Positions 8,692-17,186 are shown, numbered from the stretch's first letter. The stretch: DNA of 64,000 nt from Laceyella sediminis (GCF_003003125.1 NZ_PVTZ01000004.1:1-64000); one strand, 5' to 3'. A program made the numbers and translations. Notes: generated from the sequence alone by a model not told the origin.

Positions 8692-9477
8692 TCAGAGGGA
8701 GAATTCCATCCGTTGCAATTTGAAAATCAATCGGTACCCCAAAGACTCATACAGGCGAATGGCGGGGACATTGTCATCAAACACATACAAGTACACATCT
8801 GAAGAGTATTCTCTCGCTCGGCGGGTCAGTTCCGTTGTGATGATCCGCCCCCAACCTTGCCTTCTTCGGCTCACTGTTGTCCCGATGTTGCCAAGTTCGA
8901 CATAGACCGAATCAAAAAGATGATACCCGCCAACCGCAACGAGTTCACCTTCATCAAACACGCCATAAAAAGGAAGGTTGTTTAACTCTTCTTCAGTAAA
9001 AGCCATGGCATCAATTTCTTTCATCCTAGATTTAACCAAATCAAAATAGCGTGGTTCTATGCGGACAACCCTGTGATCCGCAGGAGTGAGACTCGCAAGG
9101 TCGATATGTTTCATCAAATTCAACACTTTTTGGGGCGAGTCGGAACCAAGCTGCGATGAGAAGATGGGCGCATCTTTTTCTGGAACGAAGGTACTCCCGA
9201 CGTCTCCATCGGGAAGATTTAGTTCTTCCTTGAGATAAGTCAGCAGGGAGCGGATACAAACCTCTTCCGAAAATAACACATACGAAAAAGCATGAAACGG
9301 CAATCCATACAGATAGGCCAGCACGCCCAGTAAGCGGCCATCTGATGAGAATTGGCCGTAATGGACTGTTTGTTGCCGTCTGACCGTGAGATAAGTGAAG
9401 TATAGCAGATTACTTTCTTTATCGATCTTCGTCAATAATTCATCCAGCTCTTTCGGTTGTAAACGTCTATGATACAT
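8692..9477 (-). CDS. GNAT family N-acetyltransferase with long N-terminal region
   Basis: The 261-residue protein has its acetyltransferase core in the C-terminal half: GVFDEGELVAVGGYHLFDSV, then IGTTVSRRRQGWGRIITTEL (the acetyl-CoA loop) and DNVPAIRLYESLGYRL. The first 120 residues resemble a degenerate second GNAT half, as in several Bacillales tandem-GNAT proteins. The ATG at 9477 follows AAAGGAGAATGAG. The substrate is unknown. Confidence 0.82.
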   Translation of the reverse strand: MYHRRLQPKELDELLTKIDKESNLLYFTYLTVRRQQTVHYGQFSSDGRLLGVLAYLYGLPFHAFSYVLFSEEVCIRSLLTYLKEELNLPDGDVGSTFVPEKDAPIFSSQLGSDSPQKVLNLMKHIDLASLTPADHRVVRIEPRYFDLVKSRMKEIDAMAFTEEELNNLPFYGVFDEGELVAVGGYHLFDSVYVELGNIGTTVSRRRQGWGRIITTELTRRAREYSSDVYLYVFDDNVPAIRLYESLGYRLIFKLQRMEFSL

Positions 9478-9577
9478 ACACTCATTCTCCTTTCAGCATG
9501 ATTATGACACAGATTGTCGAAATCGCAATCATCGCTTACGATAGAGAGGCAGTTCTCTTGATCAGGAGGTTGGACAG

Positions 9578-10192
9578 TTGATATTAAAATTCAGGGTTTG
9601 GCACATTCCGCTGCACATACTTCTCTTTGCAGGATTGTTTTTTGGGATGCACCAATGGCAGGAAATAAGGCAATACGAAAAGGGGGCTTTGTATTTCTCT
9701 GGAGACGTAATCGGCTATATCTTTTTATTTGCGCTAGCCAGCGTGGCACTGTTCTTTTCCCTCTATTGGAACCGGCGTACACGGATGTTTTGGCTGATCG
9801 TCGGCATCCTCATATTGTTGTTTGCGGGCTTCAAGTATTATCAAAATTTCGATTATGGCACACGGGTGGACCACCAAAAAATCACTGTGAACGACCAAGA
9901 TTACGCATGGTCCGACATCAAGTTGGTGACTGTGGATTGGACCGGCAAAGCCTCCGCGAGAAACCTGTATTTTGAATACACCCTCACCTTCAAAGATGGA
10001 TCGTCTATCGATCTGTTGAGCGAGGAGTTCGATGCCGCGAAAATCAACATGATTCACGAAAAAGTCCTCCAATCTGAGATCCCAGTCGTTGTACGAACTC
10101 CGCTCAATGAGAAGGTGATCAAGCGGATTGAACGGTCTTACAGTAAGGAAGAGGCCGATTTGCTTAAACGCCTTTTCACCGTTGACAAATGA
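9578..10192 (+). CDS. Membrane protein with three helices and a soluble C-terminal domain
   Basis: The start is TTG, set by AGGAGGT seven bases upstream. The 204-residue product has hydrophobic segments at about residues 9-25, 45-63 and 69-86. These are followed by a soluble region starting near residue 95 (RVDHQKITVNDQDYAWSDIK) that looks like a small beta-rich, PH-like domain with a helical end. No family was recognised with confidence. A terminator follows. Confidence 0.75.
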   Translation: MILKFRVWHIPLHILLFAGLFFGMHQWQEIRQYEKGALYFSGDVIGYIFLFALASVALFFSLYWNRRTRMFWLIVGILILLFAGFKYYQNFDYGTRVDHQKITVNDQDYAWSDIKLVTVDWTGKASARNLYFEYTLTFKDGSSIDLLSEEFDAAKINMIHEKVLQSEIPVVVRTPLNEKVIKRIERSYSKEEADLLKRLFTVDK

Positions 10193-10218
10193 AGCTATGC
10201 AGGATAAAATGCAAACAC

Positions 10219-10248
10219 AAAAGATCAAGGCACGCCTTGATCTTTTTT
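10219..10248 (+). terminator. Intrinsic terminator
   Basis: AAAAGATCAAGGC pairs with GCCTTGATCTTTT and runs into six Ts, just behind the membrane-protein gene. Confidence 0.8.
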
Positions 10249-10417
10249 AAAACAATCGAATGGTAGAAAAGTCTCGGAGCTGCCAATTTCCGAAACATCA
10301 CTCTTTTATTCATATTCAAACAGAAAATGTCATATGTAATATTTTCTATTAGACTGATACAGATTAAACAACATGATATAATCGATTAAATAACTACTAT
10401 CGGAGTGAACAATATTC

Positions 10418-10963
10418 ATGAGTATTGATCAGAACATCTTGAATCATCTGTATAAGTCTCAAAAAAAAGAACTCCCGTATCAACCCGGGGACAGAGTGCA
10501 GGTTCGCATCACTAAGTTGGTTGATTACGGCGCGTTCGCAGTGACAAAAGACGAGCACATGGCCTCAGGCTTGATTCACATCTCACAAATTCCTGAACAC
10601 TTTGAACTACATACCCAGCAAATCATTGAAGCGGAAATTCGCCAAGTCAAAGAAGATAATAAGCTGGAGCTCAGTCTGGCGCATCATGACAAAAAGGAAA
10701 ACCCCTTTCAAGTATTGGCCAGTATCAAAGCTCCCTTACCTGAACAGCAACCGCCTGCGGATGAAATTCAGGAAATCATCCAATATCTTTCCAAAGAATT
10801 CGGTTTAGTGTCGGAAGAGTCCAAACAAAAAGTGGAAGCGATGGTGCGGAAGATGGGCGTGTTTCATTTTACCATGGCCATGATGAAGGCTTTGCCCACA
10901 TTTAAGCGGGACCTGGTGCATCATTTTCTTAAGGAGATGGAACAAAGGGGGAATCATCTTTGA
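10418..10963 (+). CDS. S1 RNA-binding domain protein (YugI/GSP13-like), copy A
   Basis: This 181-residue protein begins with an S1 (OB-fold) domain at about residues 22-95: PGDRVQVRITKLVDYGAFAV, SGLIHISQIP and KEDNKLELSL. The C-terminal 65 residues (from ADEIQEIIQYLSKEFGLV) are not found in YugI or YabR. They are highly alike in the paralogue at 34934-35485, with about 60 percent identity by eye over the whole protein. Proteins with this S1 type bind RNA or ribosomes in related bacteria. Its stop overlaps the start of the next frame, which encodes a partner also found behind copy B. Confidence 0.85.
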   Translation: MSIDQNILNHLYKSQKKELPYQPGDRVQVRITKLVDYGAFAVTKDEHMASGLIHISQIPEHFELHTQQIIEAEIRQVKEDNKLELSLAHHDKKENPFQVLASIKAPLPEQQPPADEIQEIIQYLSKEFGLVSEESKQKVEAMVRKMGVFHFTMAMMKALPTFKRDLVHHFLKEMEQRGNHL

Positions 10964-11204
10964 CCCGGTTCGTTTTCACTTCACCCGCCATCTGCGGGAA
11001 CGGGTAGAGGAAAGATTGAGGAAAAAGCTTTCTGGCCATGACATCCACCAATTGATTCGAGAGAGCCAGGTCATATTGCAGACAGCAGACCATCTGTACC
11101 TTTATCATCCGGGCGAGAACATCCGTTTTCCGTGCATCAAAGACGGCGACCAGTGGGTAATCAAATCCGTCATGATCCATGGAATGTGGATGGAAGCAAA
11201 ATAA
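10953..11204 (+). CDS. Small partner of the S1 protein, copy A, with no normal start codon
   Basis: The frame encodes RFHFTRHLRERVEERL, then SGHDIHQLIRESQVILQTAD, LYLYHPGENIRFPC and WVIKSVMIHGMWMEAK. It is clearly homologous over its full length to the 85-residue protein at 34690-34947. Copy B starts with GTG; here the aligned codon is GGA, followed by ATC ATC TTT. The first ATG (11016) would remove the conserved N-terminus. An ATC start at 10953 or 10956 behind AAAGGGGG is the best guess. The fold may resemble small DUF4258-type proteins (H..R...R, then an LYLYHP strand), but this is weak. It is translationally coupled to the S1 gene. Confidence 0.65.
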   Translation: MIFDPVRFHFTRHLRERVEERLRKKLSGHDIHQLIRESQVILQTADHLYLYHPGENIRFPCIKDGDQWVIKSVMIHGMWMEAK

Positions 11205-11219
11205 ATGATCAAAGCAATC

Positions 11220-11258
11220 AAAAGCCGTGCATTCTCGTGCAATGAATGCACGGCTTTT
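11220..11258 (+). terminator. Terminator of S1 module copy A
   Basis: A 15-bp perfect stem, AAAAGCCGTGCATTC with GAATGCACGGCTTTT, lies 15 bases past the stop. Confidence 0.85.
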
Positions 11259-11300
11259 GATTTGTTGTACGCTTATACTTGCTTTCAAAGGGGGATAAAA

Positions 11301-12161
11301 ATGGATTGGGTTAATAAGATGAACGATGCGATTACTTATATTGAAGATCACATCACAGAAGATATTTCTTACTCAGAAGTAGCCAGAGTTGCCTGTTGTT
11401 CCACTTATCACTTCCAACGCATGTTTTCATACATCACGGATGTGCCCCTGTCAGAGTACATACGTCGCCGACGCTTGACCTTGGCAGCATTTGAATTGCA
11501 GAACAGCAGCATAAAAGTGATCGATTTGGCGCTTAAATACAACTATGATTCGCCGGAAGCGTTTACCCGCGCATTTCATGCCCTACATGGCCTAACTCCA
11601 ACTGAGGCGAGAAAAGCCGGAACGAAATTGAAAGCATACCCCCGTATTTCCTTCCAACTGACCATCAAAGGAGTGACTGAATTGAATTACAGGATCGAAA
11701 CGCTAAGCGGATTTTCAATCGTAGGAATTCGCGAACGCATCCGTACCCAAGACGCTTTTCACACTGTGCCTCAGATATGGGCTGGTGCAACAGAGCAAGG
11801 TCTTTTGACAAAACTGTGGGAAATGCGTATGAACGATCATGCATTGCAAGGGATATTGGGCGTTTGCGCTGATGGTGACTTTGGCGAGAATGAAGAGTTT
11901 GACTATATTATGGCTGTCGTCTCCGATCAAACTCCGCCGAAAGGGATGACCTCCTTGAATTATCCGCCAACCATGTGGGCTGTCTTTGACATGGACGGGC
12001 CACCGGAAAGATTGCAAGAAATCTGGAAGCGTTTGTACACCGAATGGGTTCCGACTTCAGCATATGAACTGGCTCATTTGCCGGCAATCGAATGCTATCT
12101 TCCAAGAGAGGAACATCGCAATGAGCTTTGGGTTCCCATCGCAAAGAAAGGGAATAGATGA
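11301..12161 (+). CDS. AraC-family regulator with GyrI-like effector domain
   Basis: The 286-residue protein has two AraC helix-turn-helix units at about residues 8-105: ISYSEVARVACCSTYHFQRM and KVIDLALKYNYDSPEAFTRA, followed by HGLTPTEARK. From about 125 there is a GyrI-like (SOUL-fold) ligand-binding domain, ending in PAIECYLP. Such regulators often sense drugs or small hydrophobic molecules. ATG 11301 is chosen because AAAGGGGG lies just before it. The open frame reaches back to 11205, but that part is the terminator of the previous gene. Confidence 0.88.
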   Translation: MDWVNKMNDAITYIEDHITEDISYSEVARVACCSTYHFQRMFSYITDVPLSEYIRRRRLTLAAFELQNSSIKVIDLALKYNYDSPEAFTRAFHALHGLTPTEARKAGTKLKAYPRISFQLTIKGVTELNYRIETLSGFSIVGIRERIRTQDAFHTVPQIWAGATEQGLLTKLWEMRMNDHALQGILGVCADGDFGENEEFDYIMAVVSDQTPPKGMTSLNYPPTMWAVFDMDGPPERLQEIWKRLYTEWVPTSAYELAHLPAIECYLPREEHRNELWVPIAKKGNR

Positions 12162-12187
12162 CTGTATTCATACTCATTGAAGAACGC

Positions 12188-12226
12188 AAAAAAGGCTTCT
12201 GTCCAATTGGAGGACAGAAGCCTTTT
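12188..12226. terminator. Bidirectional terminator
   Basis: AAAAAGGCTTCTGTCC and GGACAGAAGCCTTTT pair between the convergent AraC and M28 genes. Confidence 0.85.
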
Positions 12227-12228
12227 CA

Positions 12229-13596
12229 TCACTTCGCTGCGGGAAATTCATGTTTCAATCCACGAATTTCCTTCATACCATGGGCCGGCTTGCCTACCGG
12301 TTGTTTTGGTTTGCCAGCGATCTCTTTGATGAGATTGACCACGAGCGTGCCAGATTTCTTCAGCATATCTTTTTGGATTTTGTCCAATGTATCCTCATCG
12401 CTGTGATAATAGGGATCTTCAGATACATGAACGAAAGCGACGGGAATGCCGGCATCTTCAAAAGGAGCATGGTCACTTCTGGTTGAATATCCGCGTTCAT
12501 ACGGCAAGTTGAGTTCATCCGCCAGTTTTGCAGCGTGATCAGCTACAAAGGACTTGGCATCAGGGGAAGCCGTGAGAATGTTAAAGGTGTCTCCAACGCC
12601 AACCATATCCATGTTGACCATGCCGACAATGTTTGCTTTGTCTTTGTCTTGCAGAGATTGAACATAATACTCCGAACCAACCAACCCGGCTTCTTCCGCA
12701 CCAAACGCAATGAATTTCACATTCATGTTAAGCTTTTTATGAGAAAGAGCACGGGCCACTTCCAACATGGTGCTGGTGCCGGAGGCGTTATCGTTTGCGG
12801 CTGGAGTGTCTACCCCGTCATAATGGGCGCCCAGTATCAATGTTTTTTTGGTGGAAGCCTTTTTGGAGGCTTTAAGCGTGCCGATCACATTTTGTGAGTA
12901 GGTATCCAAGATTTCTGTTTTCACTTTCATGGTGACAGACACGCGCTTCCCGGCAGCGATCAACTCTTGCAATTGTTTCCCGTCCACATCCGACAACCCG
13001 ATGGCAGGAATATCTGTTTCTTGGCCAAGTGTACCGCTTAAAGCGCCAGACACATTGTTATACAAGATTGCGCCAATCGCTCCAGCTTTAGCAGCATTTT
13101 GTACTTTCTCGTAGAATGTCAATTCTCCGCGTTGAATCAAAGCGATTTTCCCTTTGACATCAATTCCGGCAAAATCTTCCGGCTTGCCCAAACCAGCGAA
13201 AGCTACTTCAGCTCTAAGGCCCTGTTCGGGCGTGCTCGGGGAGTAAGTGAAAGTTTTGGCTTCGATGGTTTTATTTTCAGGGGAATGCAAGGTCAATTCT
13301 TGCCCATGGCTAATGAACGTTTTGAACGGGAATTTTTGTATTTTTACATCCAATCCCAATTTACGAAAACGCTTGGCAATTTCCGCCGCAGTTCGATGTT
13401 CCCCTTCCGTTCCGGCGACGCGGGCATTGTCACGGTTGGACATCCATGCGATGTCGCGATATATGCGATCTCCAGATATGTTTTGTTGTTTAGCCTTGGC
13501 AGGAACAGAAGCTTGTGGAAGGGTGAAAGCAGTCCCAAATACAACCACAGAGGAAAGCAAGAGGGACATCCCTACTTTGAATGTTTTTATTTTCAT
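12229..13596 (-). CDS. Secreted M28 zinc aminopeptidase with PA domain
   Basis: The 455-residue protein starts with a signal peptide (KIKTFKVGMSLLLSSVVVFG, then probable cleavage near AKA-KQ). A PA domain follows at about residues 110-220 (GKIALIQRGELTFYEKVQNA). The M28 metal site is complete: GAHYDG, NDNASG, AEEAGLVGS, NMDMVG and PYYHSDEDT. It would release N-terminal amino acids from peptides outside the cell. It resembles Bacillus YwaD-type enzymes. It is monocistronic. Confidence 0.92.
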   Translation of the reverse strand: MKIKTFKVGMSLLLSSVVVFGTAFTLPQASVPAKAKQQNISGDRIYRDIAWMSNRDNARVAGTEGEHRTAAEIAKRFRKLGLDVKIQKFPFKTFISHGQELTLHSPENKTIEAKTFTYSPSTPEQGLRAEVAFAGLGKPEDFAGIDVKGKIALIQRGELTFYEKVQNAAKAGAIGAILYNNVSGALSGTLGQETDIPAIGLSDVDGKQLQELIAAGKRVSVTMKVKTEILDTYSQNVIGTLKASKKASTKKTLILGAHYDGVDTPAANDNASGTSTMLEVARALSHKKLNMNVKFIAFGAEEAGLVGSEYYVQSLQDKDKANIVGMVNMDMVGVGDTFNILTASPDAKSFVADHAAKLADELNLPYERGYSTRSDHAPFEDAGIPVAFVHVSEDPYYHSDEDTLDKIQKDMLKKSGTLVVNLIKEIAGKPKQPVGKPAHGMKEIRGLKHEFPAAK

Positions 13597-13693
13597 TCAA
13601 TATCACCTTTTATTTTTTATTAACTGTATTCTATCAATATTTATAAAACCCTCTTTTCGTTATATATTTTCAAATATTAAGAATAAAAAATAA

Positions 13694-13728
13694 AAAGCGA
13701 GCGCACAACAAATGTTTGCGCTCGCTTT
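13694..13728. terminator. Hairpin terminator
   Basis: AAAGCGAGCGCA pairs with TGCGCTCGCTTT, between the M28 gene and the small acidic protein gene. It most likely serves the latter on the minus strand, where A/T-rich sequence follows. Confidence 0.75.
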
Positions 13729-13743
13729 CCAGTTAGTGAACCA

Positions 13744-14043
13744 TCAACCCACAATCGTCACATCGCGCGCAGAGACGACCATGCGCTGAGGTGCATTGCC
13801 GCGACAGGAAATCAACGTAGCATCCCCATAAGGATTCACATCGGCAACATAGACGCGGAGGGGAGTGACCGACACTCCACGAATAACAACATTCACAATT
13901 TGACCAACATACATGCGCAATGTTTCCGGGGCGACTCGAAAGGGGGAGCGGGGTGGGAATTGTTCCACATACCCATCATCGTCTGCATAGACGAATTCAT
14001 CATCGACTTCCGAGTAATACGGATCATAATCATCATAGTACAT
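13744..14043 (-). CDS. Small protein with acidic tyrosine-rich N-terminus
   Basis: The 99-residue product starts with a run of Asp and Tyr (MYYDDYDPYYSEVDDEF). It continues with a compact beta-rich part from about residue 40 (LRMYVGQIVNVVIRGVSVTP, DATLISCRGNAPQRMVVSAR). GAGTGAGT precedes the ATG. No family was recognised. The layout (disordered acidic head, small beta domain) is reminiscent of spore or surface-associated proteins, but that is a guess. Confidence 0.65.
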   Translation of the reverse strand: MYYDDYDPYYSEVDDEFVYADDDGYVEQFPPRSPFRVAPETLRMYVGQIVNVVIRGVSVTPLRVYVADVNPYGDATLISCRGNAPQRMVVSARDVTIVG

Positions 14044-14199
14044 CGTTGGGACTCACTCCTTTTATCCGTGAACCTAGTTCATGATATTCAACACCCCAAC
14101 CAGTTGCGCAATATTGATTGCCCATAATGACAAGGATGGGTGTTTGTCTATGCAGAACTATTTATGATGAAATAAATTTATTTGTAAAGGGAGAGTGTT

Positions 14200-16062
14200 A
14201 TGTCATTAAAAACAGGTCGAATCATTGCGCTTGCCAGTTGCATCGTGGTCTGCACTGTCTTTTCCAGCTCTGTTCCCACTCAGGCGTCAGGACAATCTGA
14301 CATGCTAGTTCGCGATGGAGCGACCCAGCCCATTTATTCCTATAAGAACGCCATCCGCGAAAAAGGGTATGTGGAGGCTCCGAAGGACAGCGATCACGAC
14401 GGCGAGCCTGACCGCATAGCAATCCAAATCATGCGGCCTAACACGGACAAAAAAGTACCCGTCATTTATGAAATCAGTCCCTATCGGTCGAGACTTAATG
14501 ATGTTCCCAACCACAATGTCGATGTTGAATTGCGCCCTGTAAAAGGCAAGCCCATGGGTGAGCCGGATCAAACGCAGCCGTTTTCTGGTTATTATGATAA
14601 CTATTTCGTGCCGCGCGGTTATGCCGTCATTTTAGCGGAAAGTGCCGGAACGGGCCTGTCGGGAGGCTGCCCGACATCCGGGGCTCGCAACGAGACTATC
14701 GGCGCCAAAGCAGTGATTGATTGGCTAAATGGGCGAGCCAAAGCGTTTGACGAAAGTGGAAAACCGATGGTCGCTGACTGGACCACCGGCAATGTCGGGA
14801 TGATTGGCGTTTCATATAATGGAACCTTGCCTAATGCTGTTGCCACCACCGGTGTGAAAGGACTTAAAACGATCGTTCCCATCGCCGCCATTAGCAGCTG
14901 GTATGATTATTACCGGGCCAACGGCGCTGTGGTGGCACCAGGCGGTTATCAAGGCGAAGACGCCGATGTGTTGGCAAAAGCCGTCTTGACCAGGAAAAAC
15001 CCCGCAGTCTGCCAAGAGATCATTTCATCTTTGGAGCGATTGCAAGATCGGGTGACCGGTGATATGAATGCTTTTTGGCATGAACGGGATTATGTTAAAC
15101 ATGCCAGTAGGGTGAAGGCCAGTGTATTCGTGGTGCATGGTTTGAATGACTGGAACGTTAAAACCAAGCAATTCGCCAGATGGTGGGACGCTTTGGCCAA
15201 GCACAAGGTTCCGCGAAAAATTTGGTTGCATCAAGGCGGGCACCTCAATCCGTTCAGTTTTCAACAACAAGCGTGGCTCTCTACCTTGCACCGTTGGTTT
15301 GATTATTGGTTGTATGAGATTCCCAATGGGATTATGAAGGAGCCGATGGCCAGGATCGAACGCGCTCCGGGCAGTTGGGAACAACATGCCACTTGGCCTG
15401 ACAAAAAAGCCGAAAAGGTGCGGATGCCGCTTGGGGCGGGCGGAAAATTAGGGAAACCAAGCCACGGCCAACCCAAGCGCTTGGAAACCCTGATCGACGA
15501 TCCCAAACGTACAGCCGAACAACTGGTCTCCAATCCGGAATCGCCATCCCCCAACCGCTTAGCTTATTTGGGAGCTCCATTACAAAAAGACATCCGTATC
15601 AGCGGAACACCCAAAATCCGAATTCGCGCCAGCATCGATCGGCCTGTCGCCAATCTTACCGCATTGTTGGTGGATTATGGGACGGACACCCGGGTAGACT
15701 ACCAAAAAGGATTAGTGCGGACAGATCAGCGCATCTGCTACGGCCAAGGAGTTCCGGGAGATGATGGATGCGCCTACCTATACCAGCATCAGACCCATGT
15801 CTCTTCATTTGAAATTGTGACCCGCGGCTGGTTAGATCCGCAGAATCGCATCTCTGACAGCAAAGCAAAACCGGTAATCCCCGGAAAAGAATACACCTTT
15901 GAGTGGGATTTGCAAGCTGACGACTATGTGTTCAAAAAAGGCCACCGCATCGGCATCGTGTTAGTGTCAAGCGATCATGACTTTACCATTCGACCCACGG
16001 GCGGGACAAAGATCACGATTAACCCCGCAAAAAGCCAACTCATTCTGCCTGTGGTGAAGTGA
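14200..16062 (+). CDS. Secreted S15/CocE-family Xaa-Pro dipeptidyl-peptidase-like hydrolase
   Basis: The 620-residue protein has an N-terminal signal peptide (LASCIVVCTVFSSSVPTQAS). The alpha/beta-hydrolase core contains the nucleophile in GVSYNGT, the acid in HGLNDWNV and the His in HQGGHLNP. The C-terminal part from about residue 450 is the jelly-roll domain of the family (RIRASIDRP, ending GHRIGIVLVSSDHDF). Members cleave Xaa-Pro dipeptides or esters. With the M28 peptidase nearby it suggests extracellular peptide scavenging. The start follows AAGGGAGAGTGTT. Confidence 0.9.
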   Translation: MSLKTGRIIALASCIVVCTVFSSSVPTQASGQSDMLVRDGATQPIYSYKNAIREKGYVEAPKDSDHDGEPDRIAIQIMRPNTDKKVPVIYEISPYRSRLNDVPNHNVDVELRPVKGKPMGEPDQTQPFSGYYDNYFVPRGYAVILAESAGTGLSGGCPTSGARNETIGAKAVIDWLNGRAKAFDESGKPMVADWTTGNVGMIGVSYNGTLPNAVATTGVKGLKTIVPIAAISSWYDYYRANGAVVAPGGYQGEDADVLAKAVLTRKNPAVCQEIISSLERLQDRVTGDMNAFWHERDYVKHASRVKASVFVVHGLNDWNVKTKQFARWWDALAKHKVPRKIWLHQGGHLNPFSFQQQAWLSTLHRWFDYWLYEIPNGIMKEPMARIERAPGSWEQHATWPDKKAEKVRMPLGAGGKLGKPSHGQPKRLETLIDDPKRTAEQLVSNPESPSPNRLAYLGAPLQKDIRISGTPKIRIRASIDRPVANLTALLVDYGTDTRVDYQKGLVRTDQRICYGQGVPGDDGCAYLYQHQTHVSSFEIVTRGWLDPQNRISDSKAKPVIPGKEYTFEWDLQADDYVFKKGHRIGIVLVSSDHDFTIRPTGGTKITINPAKSQLILPVVK

Positions 16063-16132
16063 AGAAGTGACACCCGCGGATATAGCGAAAACACACCGGG
16101 CATCCTACCTCCAAAAAGGAGGGAAGGCAACC

Positions 16133-16288
16133 ATGTCCAAAAAGCAAGCGAAAGACAACAATGGGCAACGGAAAGTAAAAGTGAGCGGTGGCGAAGGGCG
16201 CAATGGTCGGTTGAGCCAGTTTAAAAATCATACACAACCGGGTGACCCTTACGCTCGCGATTATATGTCCCGTTCGGATGAGACCTGA
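16133..16288 (+). CDS. Small basic hydrophilic protein
   Basis: A 51-residue frame starts MSKKQAKDNNGQRKVKVSGG and is rich in Lys, Arg, Gly and Asn with no hydrophobic core. The size and composition fit minor small acid-soluble spore proteins or other spore-associated peptides, but no family was recognised. The Shine-Dalgarno GGAGG (16118-16122) can pair with CCTCC only five bases upstream (16108-16112), which might limit translation. A terminator follows at once, supporting a real gene. Confidence 0.65.
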   Translation: MSKKQAKDNNGQRKVKVSGGEGRNGRLSQFKNHTQPGDPYARDYMSRSDET

Positions 16289-16295
16289 ACCCAAT

Positions 16296-16329
16296 AAAAA
16301 CAGGCCAGTGGAATTGCTGGCCTGTTTTT
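16296..16329 (+). terminator. Intrinsic terminator
   Basis: AAAAACAGGCCAG pairs with CTGGCCTGTTTTT, with the T-run on the plus strand. Confidence 0.85.
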
Positions 16330-16354
16330 ATTTGCAAACGGCAACTTGCAAGAA

Positions 16355-16402
16355 CCATCTAATTCGATTACCATCTAATTAGATGTTCATCAAATTAGAT
16401 GG
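16355..16402 (+). promoter_or_regulatory. Triple operator ahead of the ArsR-DUF2087 gene
   Basis: CCATCTAATT (16355-16364), CCATCTAATTAGATG (16371-16385) and AATTAGATGG (16393-16402) repeat the half-site ATCTAATT in both orientations. The middle copy is a palindrome, and the outer two form a second one around it. The last copy reaches the ribosome binding site, so autoregulation is likely. Confidence 0.75.
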
Positions 16403-16414
16403 AGATGAAATCAT

Positions 16415-16990
16415 TTGCAACTTGACCGTTTGGTTCAATTTCACAAGACTTTAGCTGATCCCACCCGAATTCGCATTTTATCTTTATTGGCCCAAGGCCC
16501 TCTTCATGGGCAAGCGTTGGCTGGGAAATTGGGTTTGACCCCGTCGACGATTACCCATCATGTACGAAAATTGCGCGAAGTCGGATTAGTCTTTGAAAGA
16601 AGGAACAAAAACTCACTGTATTTACATTTGGATGCCAAAGCATTGCAGCAAAAGGCGCAGGCGATTACCAAGTGGGTGAATACACCCGACAAAAAGGAGA
16701 GAGGGGAATTGGAGCAAATCCGATGGGAAGTCATCCGGAATTTCTTCACTGCCGATGGAAAGCTGACACATCTCCCAGCAAAACATAAGAAAAAGCTGAT
16801 CGTGTTGGAATATCTCATCAAAGACTGGAAAGTCGGTGTGAAATATCCAGAAAACGAACTGAATGAATACATTAAAAAGTTTCACGATGATTATGCGACA
16901 ATTCGGCGGGAATTAATCATCAACCATTTCATGTATCGGGAAAACAGTATCTACGAATTAAATCCGCCTGACATGTGGAAAACATTTTAG
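16415..16990 (+). CDS. ArsR-type winged-helix regulator with DUF2087 domain
   Basis: The start is TTG, behind GGAG. Residues 5-80 form a winged helix (LADPTRIRILSLLAQGP, LTPSTITHHVRKLREVGLV). Residues 110-190 form a DUF2087 domain (KKKLIVLEYLIKDW, YPENELNEYIKKFHDDYATI, RRELIINHFMYRENSIYEL). There are no metal-binding Cys pairs, so it is not a classical metal sensor; the signal is unknown. The repeated operator directly upstream suggests it controls itself. Confidence 0.87.
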   Translation: MQLDRLVQFHKTLADPTRIRILSLLAQGPLHGQALAGKLGLTPSTITHHVRKLREVGLVFERRNKNSLYLHLDAKALQQKAQAITKWVNTPDKKERGELEQIRWEVIRNFFTADGKLTHLPAKHKKKLIVLEYLIKDWKVGVKYPENELNEYIKKFHDDYATIRRELIINHFMYRENSIYELNPPDMWKTF

Positions 16991-17000
16991 ACTCAGCAAA

Positions 17001-17025
17001 GAATCCGGATTATTCATCCGGATTC
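17001..17025. terminator. Hairpin shared by convergent genes
   Basis: GAATCCGGAT pairs with ATCCGGATTC. The stem overlaps the stop codon of the small minus-strand gene and follows the ArsR-DUF2087 stop. Confidence 0.65.
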
Positions 17026-17186
17026 TCCAGTTCTTCAATCAGCTCTTCAAAATCGGCAATGAGGTTGCTCAAGGTATATGATTTATCATGATTCATGGCA
17101 TCCAACCGATCGGCTGCGCGGTGGAGGATCTGATTCGCTTGCTTCAAGTCCTGAATGGACAGATCCAATTGATAACGTTTGTCCAC
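17010..17186 (-). CDS. Small helical protein
   Basis: A 58-residue protein is predicted from the GTG at 17186, with AGGAGG nine bases upstream. The longer frame with an earlier ATG would place that ribosome site inside the gene. The sequence (LDLSIQDLKQANQILHRAAD, LIADFEELIEELENPDE) is almost entirely helical and acidic at its end. No family was recognised. Confidence 0.6.
   Translation of the reverse strand: MDKRYQLDLSIQDLKQANQILHRAADRLDAMNHDKSYTLSNLIADFEELIEELENPDE

Noticed and set aside
11205-11300. Upstream extension of the AraC-type gene
   Set aside because: This part of the frame is the terminator hairpin of the previous gene, and a clear ribosome site precedes ATG 11301.
13099-13693. 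Long plus-strand frames opposite the M28 gene
   Set aside because: They are shadows of a well-supported secreted peptidase on the other strand.
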